Position numbers and translations under genes: made by a program | Part shown: piece by piece, positions 1-5,505 of the stretch | Layout of the letters: each line of letters begins with the position of its first letter | Numbering within the stretch: the first letter of the stretch is position 1 | Source of the DNA: Candidatus Cloacimonadota bacterium | GTDB taxonomy: Bacteria; Cloacimonadota; Cloacimonadia; Cloacimonadales; TCS61 | Assembly: GCA_027858325.1 (NCBI GenBank) | Contig: JAQICU010000069.1 | Coordinates: 1-5,505, forward strand | Length of the DNA: 5,505 nt | Direction: 5' to 3' | The notes under the pieces: model-generated | What the model saw: the letters and a program-made list of their open reading frames with translations, nothing else | Told to the model about the DNA's origin: nothing | Database searches by the model: none

Positions 1-2824
1 TTGTTTCTGGATTGAACGGATTTGGGTAATTACCAATAAGCTTTGTAACATTCGGAATTAATCCTTCATCGGTTGCAACTTCTTCTTCGACAACTAATGT
101 AAAACTTTCCGAGAAACTGAATTCATTATCTGCTGTAATTTCAAGATCAAAATCTATTATATCACCGGATTGGGCATTTTCACTAACTTCTACTGAACAG
201 ATAACAATATTTTCTGTTCCATCTGCATTTAGCGAATCTAAAAGATTCGGTAAATTTGTTATTACAACATCCTGATTTGCAGAAGTAATGGAAGAAATTA
301 AATTATAAAGGTCTGCCCCACCGAGATTGTGGATTTCAACTGCAAGCTCTGCGATTTCTCCCGCATCAAGAGCATTATTATCTCCATCAATAACTTCTAC
401 TCCGATCAATTCTAACTCAGCTGCATAACCAATTAAACAGATATCTTCATTCCAATCACCTTCATCTGATGTTATTGCAATATTAATTTCAATTGAATGT
501 TCATCGGGAATATTATTATCAACATCAAAGTCGAATGCATCAATCAGTTCTGCAGTTCCACCACTGGGGATTGTTCCTACATTTTCAGTATTATCATTGA
601 CTGTAATAAATTCATCTGCTGAGGATATTTCTACAACTACATTATGAATATCGCCAGAGTTTCCAACTTCTTCCAGAGTTAAACTCAAAGAGGTATTCTC
701 ACCAAACTCTACCACATTATCGTTCCCAGAAACTACTGAATGATCTGAAACTGTTACGAAGTTACCTGGAGGAACCACCTGCAACTGATGCATCTCTAAA
801 GGTCGATTGAAACCACTGATATACAATTCTGCTTCCCCTTGAATTAGTGAAGATGGATCAGTAGTGATCACAGCATCTCCAGCTAAATCTGTTACTGCCG
901 TTCCGATAAGTTCTCCATTCTGTATAATTGTACATTGCATACCTTCAACAGGAATTCCGTTATTAAGAATTCCTACATCAAATGTAGTTACACCCAAAAG
1001 GATTACTGGAGAAAAACTTGCTACAAGCTCAAGTGGTTCATCTGTCCAAATTGGAAGTGCAGAGCCACCCAGAACATTACAATCGTAGAAACACCAGCGG
1101 ATAGCACCTTCTTCCCATTGTCCCGGTGCAGTTACCCAGGGAGCAGTTTCTGTTTTGGATTCCATATGAGCTCGACCGATGCGATGATATTTATCTGTAT
1201 AAAGTGCATCTGTAAATTCACGATGTAAATGCGCTGAAGGACCTTCTGTTTGCCCTTCATTAAACCAACCGTAACGGGAATTTCCCACAAATGCAACCAG
1301 GAAATTCTCGATATTTATCATTCTCTCACCAATACAGTCATTATGATCAAAAGAACCGCAAATGCAGCCATGCGTATAAACAAAAGTATAATTATGATCA
1401 ACACCGTTCACCAGATTAAAATTGGCATTTGTAATATCAGGATTATTCAATCTCATTGCATATTCTGCGTTAGCGTGTCCCACATGATGAATGAATGAAT
1501 GTCCCTCGTTTATTTCTGCTAACAATTGAGTTGCAGACCAACTTCCCAGATCACGATCATAGATAGTGGAAATATTGTGATCCTCTGGTATTCCAGTAGT
1601 TTCATAACCGTTATCGTCATGAAAACCGATGAGCATATCAAGATAATCTGCTCCCCAAGTTATGGGATTGTTATATAGGTGTTCTCCAGCCATAAGCGGA
1701 TCACGGAGCTCACCGGTTACAGGTTGTGTTTGATATGAAATTGTTTTATTAAGCATATTTTCCAGATCAGTTGTACTGCTGAATGAGAATCTGGCAACCG
1801 CAACTTCAGGAAGCAGGTCATCTTCACCGATCTCACCCCAATTATTATCTCCATCATCATTCCAATTCCCATCCAATGCGGAATAATAGAGATCAGAAGG
1901 TATATCATTATCTTCATACCCATTTCCTGAATCTACTGTACAATAAAATCCACGGTAAGGAACGTGCTCCACATCACCGGCAAGCAAGATATACTCTATT
2001 TCATGATCCTGATATTCCTGAATAATGTAATTCCTGATCTTCTCAGGTTGATCCTGTCCGGGCATTGAAGAATAAATCTCTTCTACTGTTTTAACTTCGG
2101 AGATCATGCCCTGCTGAAGATAGACTTCACGCATTTCATCAAAATTATTTTCAAATTGAGCAGGTGTGACGATTAGCAACTGATATTCACCTTCACGGGA
2201 TTGAACCATTGGATATTGATTGATCATTTCAGAATTCTGTGAAATCTTGTTTACTCTGTTTATTACTGTTTCATTGGAAAGTAGATTATTCAAGGCAATT
2301 TGTGCCTTCATATCTGGTTTAGTATGAATAATGATCTTCACTTCATCATAATAGGAAAGCTTTCCTTCAGCAGGAATATATTTTACAGGTGTAAATGTGG
2401 TTAGTGCAATTGAGTAACCATGTAAAAACTGGGTTATCAATTCACCATTTTGTTTTTGCGGATAAATTTCTAATGAATTGTAGAGTAGTATATTTTTTAC
2501 AAACTCAATTGAACTCGGCATTGAAACGGGTCTCACCTGCTGTTTGGGATATAAAAGGTAAGTTCCGGAGATTTGCTTTTCGTTACTACCTATTATTTCA
2601 ATTGATTTTGCAATTTCTCCAGGAGGAAGCATTAGCGAAACTGAAATGTATGGAAGAACCGGTTCACCAATTCTTGCTGCTTGTTGCGCATCTTCAAATT
2701 CAATAGTTTGGAAACCTTCACTTTCAGAAATTTTATAATTCCCAAAATGATATGTTTTTTCAATGATACTTGCATTTAAACTAATTGCGAAAATAATAAT
2801 TAGAATGATAGATGTTTTTTTCAT
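1..2824 (-). CDS. Gingipain-like C25 family cysteine peptidase, secreted, with Ig-like repeats and C-terminal sorting tail (3' end beyond window)
   Basis: A continuous reading frame gives 941 residues from ATG at 2824 and is still open at the left edge. The start follows an AAGGA site 7 bases upstream. A signal peptide (MKK, then an Ile/Leu-rich core, probable cleavage after SLNA at residue 18) is followed by a propeptide-like region to about 213, with VLPYISVSLMLPPGE typical of C25 propeptides. The peptidase domain spans about 214-593: it opens YQLLIVTP, contains LLAGDVEHVP (280-289), DLYYSALDG (311-319) and an acidic Ca2+-loop-like stretch NDDGDNNWGE (322-331), and ends near ALPIWTDEP. The catalytic pair is visible: His450 in HHVGHANAEY and Cys487 in THGCICGSFD, 37 residues apart and matching the GHG...AC.NGDF pattern of Arg-gingipain. 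An Ig-like domain (about 597-686), two similar beta-sandwich modules (about 688-800 and 803-900) and GNYPNPFNPET (931-941) follow. That motif begins the sorting domain associated with type IX-like secretion, so roughly 70-90 residues are probably missing. Cleavage specificity cannot be predicted. The family call is strong; the secretion route is inferred. Confidence 0.93.
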   Translation of the reverse strand, partial: MKKTSIILIIIFAISLNASIIEKTYHFGNYKISESEGFQTIEFEDAQQAARIGEPVLPYISVSLMLPPGEIAKSIEIIGSNEKQISGTYLLYPKQQVRPVSMPSSIEFVKNILLYNSLEIYPQKQNGELITQFLHGYSIALTTFTPVKYIPAEGKLSYYDEVKIIIHTKPDMKAQIALNNLLSNETVINRVNKISQNSEMINQYPMVQSREGEYQLLIVTPAQFENNFDEMREVYLQQGMISEVKTVEEIYSSMPGQDQPEKIRNYIIQEYQDHEIEYILLAGDVEHVPYRGFYCTVDSGNGYEDNDIPSDLYYSALDGNWNDDGDNNWGEIGEDDLLPEVAVARFSFSSTTDLENMLNKTISYQTQPVTGELRDPLMAGEHLYNNPITWGADYLDMLIGFHDDNGYETTGIPEDHNISTIYDRDLGSWSATQLLAEINEGHSFIHHVGHANAEYAMRLNNPDITNANFNLVNGVDHNYTFVYTHGCICGSFDHNDCIGERMINIENFLVAFVGNSRYGWFNEGQTEGPSAHLHREFTDALYTDKYHRIGRAHMESKTETAPWVTAPGQWEEGAIRWCFYDCNVLGGSALPIWTDEPLELVASFSPVILLGVTTFDVGILNNGIPVEGMQCTIIQNGELIGTAVTDLAGDAVITTDPSSLIQGEAELYISGFNRPLEMHQLQVVPPGNFVTVSDHSVVSGNDNVVEFGENTSLSLTLEEVGNSGDIHNVVVEISSADEFITVNDNTENVGTIPSGGTAELIDAFDFDVDNNIPDEHSIEINIAITSDEGDWNEDICLIGYAAELELIGVEVIDGDNNALDAGEIAELAVEIHNLGGADLYNLISSITSANQDVVITNLPNLLDSLNADGTENIVICSVEVSENAQSGDIIDFDLEITADNEFSFSESFTLVVEEEVATDEGLIPNVTKLIGNYPNPFNPET

Positions 2825-2831
2825 TATACAA

Positions 2832-2836
2832 TCCTT
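2832..2836 (-). promoter_or_regulatory. Ribosome binding site of the C25 peptidase gene
   Basis: AAGGA on the minus strand, 7 bases before the ATG at 2824. It fixes this start codon, which is also directly followed by a good signal peptide. Confidence 0.75.
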
Positions 2837-2845
2837 TGCTTTTTA

Positions 2846-2875
2846 ATTATAATTATTATGCAAATTTTGAACCAA
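2846..2875 (-). promoter_or_regulatory. Possible promoter of the C25 peptidase gene
   Basis: On the minus strand TATAAT (2846-2851) is a perfect -10 hexamer, with TTGGTT (2870-2875) 18 bases further upstream as a weak -35. The expected RNA start would leave a short leader containing the AAGGA site. The region is so AT-rich that TATAAT-like strings occur by chance, and FCB bacteria often use different promoter consensus sequences, so this is only a candidate. Confidence 0.25.
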
Positions 2876-2892
2876 AATAAAATGTAAATTGT

Positions 2893-2916
2893 GAATTTCC
2901 AATAACCTTCCGAAGA
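2893..2916. repeat. 24-base intergenic direct repeat, copy 1
   Basis: This copy matches 2929-2952 at 21 of 24 positions (differences at repeat positions 8, 9 and 18). The shared core is TAACCTTCNGAAGA, containing the small inverted repeat CTTC-N-GAAG. It lies 68 bases or more upstream of the peptidase start codon, just upstream of the candidate promoter, so it could be a regulator site or one copy of a genome-wide intergenic repeat. Confidence 0.6.
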
Positions 2917-2928
2917 TAAAGAAAAATT

Positions 2929-2952
2929 GAATTTCGCATAACCTTCAGAAGA
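2929..2952. repeat. 24-base intergenic direct repeat, copy 2
   Basis: This is the second copy of the repeat at 2893-2916, in the same orientation with a start-to-start distance of 36 bases. Its inner palindrome is CTTCAGAAG where copy 1 has CTTCCGAAG, so the symmetric arms are kept while the centre base varies. It begins 10 bases downstream of the stop codon of the barrel-like gene. Confidence 0.6.
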
Positions 2953-2962
2953 ATTAAATTCT

Positions 2963-3730
2963 TTACTTAAATCCTACCTGCAGATCGAGCAACGGAATGA
3001 TATCTGTGCTTCTCTGCAATTTTGATGGATAATCGGAATAACTAAGCTTGTAGCCTCCCGATAATGCAAATCGACGGTTTATCTTCCAGATAATAAGCGC
3101 TTTATGTTCATAAGAATAACCGCAATATTCCTTATCCATTATGAATTTATCAATATCAACCAGATATTCAATCTTTTCTGTGATATTCCCTCTAACATCC
3201 AATCCGATATTGAACATTGCATTTTCATGATAGATGGAAGTCCTGTTGTAGACGAATGGCATATCAATAGTTGGGAAATCGCTGTCGCCACTAATCAGTG
3301 CTACAGAAAACCCGATCTTAGGAATTATGTTAAGGTATTCATTATATCGGTAAGAAAGCATAAATTGATTGTTTAAAACAAATATTTGTGGAATTATTGA
3401 ATTATCCGGTAAAATTCCAAAAGCACCTTCTTTAGCTATAACATTTAAAAGAAGAGATGGATAGATCAGGCTGTGTTTGGAAGCAAACTTCCAGCCTTCC
3501 AAATTTTTCCAGAATTTTTTCAGTGTAATATTCGGCATTACAAGGTCTGCAAGTGCGTATGTAGAGAGTTCTGTGGTTTCATTCAATCCGTAACTGAGTG
3601 GTTGAAATATTCCAACTTCCCATCTTCCCTGCGGAAGTACTTCTGTTGTCCCTTTTGACCAGATAGCGGTTTCAGCAAATAGTGATAGTGTTACAAAACA
3701 AATAATTAGCAAGATTATATTTTTTTTCAT
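2963..3730 (-). CDS. Uncharacterised secreted protein, probable outer-membrane beta-barrel
   Basis: I do not recognise a named family. The 255-residue product starts with a clear signal peptide (MKKN, hydrophobic core, probable cleavage after SLFA at residue 19). The mature part has many alternating polar/hydrophobic stretches suited to membrane beta strands, for example QFMLSYRYNEYLNIIPKIGF, ALIIWKINRRFALSGGYKLS and the C-terminal LLDLQVGFK, with Phe next to last as often seen near the end of outer-membrane barrels. Early conserved-looking text includes LPQGRWEVGIFQPLSYGL and ELSTYALADLVMPN. There is no Cys pair, repeat or catalytic motif. Its ATG lies one base after the stop of the EEP lipoprotein gene (TAAGATG), and GGAG inside the last codons of that gene is its ribosome binding site, so the two are translationally coupled and may act together at the outer membrane. 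The barrel call rests on strand pattern only; a periplasmic beta-rich protein is the alternative. Confidence 0.7.
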   Translation of the reverse strand: MKKNIILLIICFVTLSLFAETAIWSKGTTEVLPQGRWEVGIFQPLSYGLNETTELSTYALADLVMPNITLKKFWKNLEGWKFASKHSLIYPSLLLNVIAKEGAFGILPDNSIIPQIFVLNNQFMLSYRYNEYLNIIPKIGFSVALISGDSDFPTIDMPFVYNRTSIYHENAMFNIGLDVRGNITEKIEYLVDIDKFIMDKEYCGYSYEHKALIIWKINRRFALSGGYKLSYSDYPSKLQRSTDIIPLLDLQVGFK

Positions 3731-3731
3731 C

Positions 3732-4853
3732 TTACCACTCCAGTTCCACAGTTACCGGGCAGTGATCAGAAAGCTGCCTAGTATCCTGATGAGTTTCATT
3801 TGAGCCTGCAATCCAACCTGTTGGATTATTCGTGAACAAATAATCTAACTTTCGGTTCCAATCTATATTTATTATTTCAGGGTCATAATTTGCTTCCTGC
3901 GGAAGATTTATGTAGATTGAATGTGTATAATATGGGCTGATATAATTATCCAACACTTCTTCTGAAGCATATTCACCTGAAGGAAGGTCAGGATGATAAT
4001 CTGCATAGAATTCAACCATATCAGTAAGGTCGTAATCTTCCACTTCGTAGTCATCACCTAAATCGTCAGGACGATCTGGAAAACCCTCTTCAAGCCAATT
4101 TACAGAATTGGGTGGAATTGCATTGAAATCACCTCCTGCTACGAAAAGCAACCCTTCCGAATTTAGATCATCCAGTTCACCTTTATAAATATCTATCTGT
4201 TCTTTTTTTGTACCGTCTTTGGAATATGCTGCAGCATGGATATTTAGAACCTGTAACTCTTCGTCTCCAATTTGTATTTTTGTTTTTAGGATATTTCGGC
4301 GTAAATAAAAATACTGAGTTAATCCATCTTGATCAATAAGCGGAAGTGCGATCCTCACAGCGTCAGCTATTCTCCATTTGCTCATAATTGCATTACCGGA
4401 ATTCATTCTTCCAAGTCCGTCACTTGGTACAAAATCTGCTTTCCATTGCGAAGCATAAGCTCCATAATTCAGGTCTGTTGCATCCAGTATATATTGCATT
4501 TGATCAACATAAGCACTTCGTTTACTATCTATGTCCAATTCCTGCAGCAAGATAATGTCAGGATCTACTTCATTAATGTAATCTGCAATATTTTGTGTGT
4601 TTTCAATCACAACATTTTCATCCATAAGAACTTCATCACCCCAACCATCAAAGAAAAAATTAATGCGTGCTCCCCCAAATTTGATGTTCCAGGTCATAAT
4701 TTTCAAAGATGCAGGATTATCTGGAGCATTTGTAATATCTTTTGCTTCATACATTCTGGCATCTTCCAGATCCTCAAAATTGGTATTGAAAATGTCACAA
4801 CCGTTAATAATTATCAAGGTCAAGGTTAATAGAACTAAATACTTTTTTTTCAT
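3732..4853 (-). CDS. Endonuclease/exonuclease/phosphatase (EEP) family lipoprotein
   Basis: The 373-residue product has a lipoprotein signal peptide ending in IINGC, so Cys19 would be lipidated. A linker of about 30 residues leads to a full EEP domain (about 50-373) with every signature motif: MTWNIKFGG (Asn56), DIILLQELD (Glu105), NSGNAIMS (Asn154), LNIHAAA (His206), GGDFNAIPP (Asp242, Asn244), NRKLDYLFTN (Asp337) and QLSDHCPV (Asp363, His364). These residues hold the divalent metal and cleave phosphate esters in DNase I, exonuclease III, sphingomyelinases and inositol phosphatases, so the enzyme looks active, but the substrate (extracellular DNA, phospholipid or another phosphodiester) cannot be read from sequence. 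Asp20 follows the lipid Cys; in enterobacteria this favours inner-membrane retention, a rule that may not hold here. The start is supported by AGGAAG 7 bases upstream. The gene lies 4 bases after the exchanger and 1 base before the barrel-like gene. Confidence 0.93.
   Translation of the reverse strand: MKKKYLVLLTLTLIIINGCDIFNTNFEDLEDARMYEAKDITNAPDNPASLKIMTWNIKFGGARINFFFDGWGDEVLMDENVVIENTQNIADYINEVDPDIILLQELDIDSKRSAYVDQMQYILDATDLNYGAYASQWKADFVPSDGLGRMNSGNAIMSKWRIADAVRIALPLIDQDGLTQYFYLRRNILKTKIQIGDEELQVLNIHAAAYSKDGTKKEQIDIYKGELDDLNSEGLLFVAGGDFNAIPPNSVNWLEEGFPDRPDDLGDDYEVEDYDLTDMVEFYADYHPDLPSGEYASEEVLDNYISPYYTHSIYINLPQEANYDPEIINIDWNRKLDYLFTNNPTGWIAGSNETHQDTRQLSDHCPVTVELEW
3738..3741 (-). promoter_or_regulatory. 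Ribosome binding site of the barrel-like gene, inside the EEP gene end
   Basis: GGAG on the minus strand lies 7 bases before the ATG at 3730 and forms part of the codons for the final Leu-Glu-Trp of the EEP lipoprotein. Ribosomes finishing that gene would sit on this site, which supports translational coupling through TAAGATG. Confidence 0.65.
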
Positions 4854-4857
4854 ATTA

Positions 4858-5505
4858 TTACTTCCTATAAAACAAGAATACTAAATACCCAAAATATAAA
4901 ATAACAAAAAACACAGCTTCGATCTTTGTGAGCTTATGTTTCTTACCAATGAACAGTGTGATGAATAACATGATCGTGATCACACAAAGGAAAATAAAAT
5001 CAAAATTTAGAGCAATGTCATAATGTATTGGAGCAATAAGCGAACTAACACCCAATACAAGCAGAATATTGAATAGATTAGAACCAATTACATTTCCAAT
5101 TGCCAGGTCGTTCCTACCTTTTTTAATGGCTATAATTGAAGTTACAAGCTCCGGTAAAGATGTTCCTAAAGCAACTATTGTAAGTCCAATAAACTTCTGA
5201 CTTACTCCAAAATGTGTTGCAATTTTCACAGCATTATCAACCACGAATTTACCACCAAAAAATAGACCTATCATTCCAAATACCATCAAGAGTAAAGTAA
5301 TAAAATATGAACGTTCTTTAATATCTGAACCTAATAGAGGTTTGCCCTTTAAAAAGCCAATAACATAAATAAAGAATAGAATTAGAAATGCAAGAAGAAT
5401 AATACCATCAAAAAGCGAAAGATCAGAATTCCATAAAGCCAGACCAAATGCCATTAGAGTTGCAATAAGCAAGAATGGAATTTCTTTTAATATTGTATTT
5501 CTCTG
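4858..5505 (-). CDS. CaCA-family sodium/calcium exchanger, C-terminal half (5' end beyond window)
   Basis: The frame is open at the right edge and gives 215 residues to the TAA at 4858. The first visible residues, QRNTILKEIPFLL, read as the middle of a membrane protein, so an in-frame TTG at 5472 is not the true start. The second alpha repeat of the family is complete: FIGLTIVALGTSLPELVTS, with the cation-binding Glu119 (numbering of the visible part), then AIGNVIGSNLFNILLVLG. About seven hydrophobic segments are visible, including a last one ending LVFLFYRK. Full-length prokaryotic members (YrbG type) have about 310-325 residues, so about 100 residues with the first alpha repeat are missing. 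Such proteins sit in the inner membrane and export Ca2+ (or exchange K+) against Na+ or H+. The ion cannot be settled here. The gene is the first visible member of the operon; its last codons carry the ribosome binding site of the EEP gene. Confidence 0.92.
   Translation of the reverse strand, partial: QRNTILKEIPFLLIATLMAFGLALWNSDLSLFDGIILLAFLILFFIYVIGFLKGKPLLGSDIKERSYFITLLLMVFGMIGLFFGGKFVVDNAVKIATHFGVSQKFIGLTIVALGTSLPELVTSIIAIKKGRNDLAIGNVIGSNLFNILLVLGVSSLIAPIHYDIALNFDFIFLCVITIMLFITLFIGKKHKLTKIEAVFFVILYFGYLVFLFYRK
4861..4866 (-). promoter_or_regulatory. Ribosome binding site of the EEP lipoprotein gene, inside the exchanger gene end
   Basis: AGGAAG on the minus strand lies 7 bases before the ATG at 4853 and coincides with the last Arg and Lys codons of the exchanger, whose TAA directly follows. 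This confirms the EEP start codon and suggests translational coupling between the two genes. Confidence 0.75.

Larger units (their letters stand above)
2825..2962. other. Intergenic region between barrel-like gene and C25 peptidase gene
   Basis: This 138-base, very AT-rich stretch is the only sizeable non-coding DNA in the window. Read in the direction of transcription it holds a weak AT hairpin overlapping the upstream stop codon, two copies of a 24-base direct repeat, a TATAAT hexamer and the Shine-Dalgarno site of the peptidase gene. No small open reading frame with a ribosome binding site stands out, and no GC-rich stem followed by a T tract is present. It probably contains the control region of the peptidase gene, although read-through from the upstream operon is not excluded. 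Confidence 0.75.

Noticed and set aside
864..1498. Short plus-strand open frames across 864-1498 (up to 97 codons)
   Set aside because: They lie antisense to the C25 peptidase, overlap one another, lack ribosome binding sites and encode low-complexity text without domain signals. They are shadows of the real frame.
1717..1923. A 68-codon minus-strand open frame
   Set aside because: It is on the same strand as the peptidase but in a different frame, inside the catalytic domain where the true frame is intact (DLYYSALDG, NDDGDNNWGE).
2395..2706. A 103-codon plus-strand open frame
   Set aside because: It is antisense to the propeptide region of the C25 peptidase, with no start signal and no recognisable product.
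2949..2963. Possible terminator hairpin (6-base stem AAGAAT/ATTCTT with a 3-base loop) at the end of the barrel-like gene
   Set aside because: The stem is all A/T except one G-C pair, overlaps the stop codon and is not followed by a T tract, so it is too weak to call a factor-independent terminator.
3720..3727. Runs of 7-8 A right after the start codons of the three exported proteins (also at 4843-4850 and 2815-2821) as phase-variation tracts
   Set aside because: They simply encode the Lys-rich start of each signal peptide in an AT-rich genome. The runs are short, and all three frames are intact.
4329..4829. A 166-codon plus-strand open frame
   Set aside because: It is fully antisense to the EEP lipoprotein, which has a complete set of catalytic motifs. 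Its translation is Ile/Cys/Phe-rich with no recognisable domain and no ribosome binding site.
5470..5472. TTG as a start codon of the exchanger, giving a 204-residue protein
   Set aside because: The frame stays open to the window edge with family-typical text (KEIPFLL) upstream, and the product would lack the first alpha repeat, so the TTG is an internal Leu codon.

Overview
The window is an AT-rich, gene-dense piece of a bacterial chromosome (or metagenome contig) in which all four genes lie on the minus strand and are read from right to left. In transcription order they are: a CaCA-type Na+/Ca2+ exchanger whose N-terminal half lies beyond the right edge (4858-5505), an endonuclease/exonuclease/phosphatase (EEP) family lipoprotein (3732-4853), an unrecognised secreted protein that resembles an outer-membrane barrel (2963-3730), and a large gingipain-like C25 cysteine peptidase that runs off the left edge (1-2824). 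I saw no tRNA, rRNA, CRISPR array, insertion sequence or convincing factor-independent terminator. The only non-coding stretch of any size is 2825-2962.

The organism is most likely a member of the FCB superphylum (Fibrobacterota-Chlorobiota-Bacteroidota and relatives). The peptidase approaches the left edge with a GNYPNPFNPET motif, the hallmark start of the C-terminal sorting/FlgD-like Ig domain found on secreted proteins of Cloacimonadota, Marinimicrobia, Calditrichota, Ignavibacteria and relatives. The low GC content, the short Lys/Ile/Leu-rich signal peptides and the combination of C25 peptidase, Ig-like repeats and this tail make a Cloacimonadota-like lineage my first guess. That is an inference from style, not a phylogenetic result.

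Layout and cooperation: the exchanger, EEP lipoprotein and barrel-like gene are packed with 4-base and 1-base gaps, and the ribosome binding sites of the second and third genes lie inside the last codons of the gene before. They almost certainly form one translationally coupled operon. The peptidase follows after a 138-base gap that holds its own Shine-Dalgarno site, a possible promoter and a pair of 24-base near-identical direct repeats. It may therefore be a separate unit or a regulated distal member. Three of the four products are predicted to be exported (one lipoprotein, one barrel-like, one secreted or surface peptidase) and the fourth is an inner-membrane cation exchanger, so the region is cell-envelope biology. 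A functional link through divalent cations (EEP enzymes need Mg2+/Ca2+, and gingipain-type peptidases bind Ca2+) is possible but speculative. I found no clear sign of a wholly new system. The best leads are the intergenic repeat pair, the EEP/barrel gene couple, and the C25 peptidase with its CxC active site and duplicated Ig-like modules.
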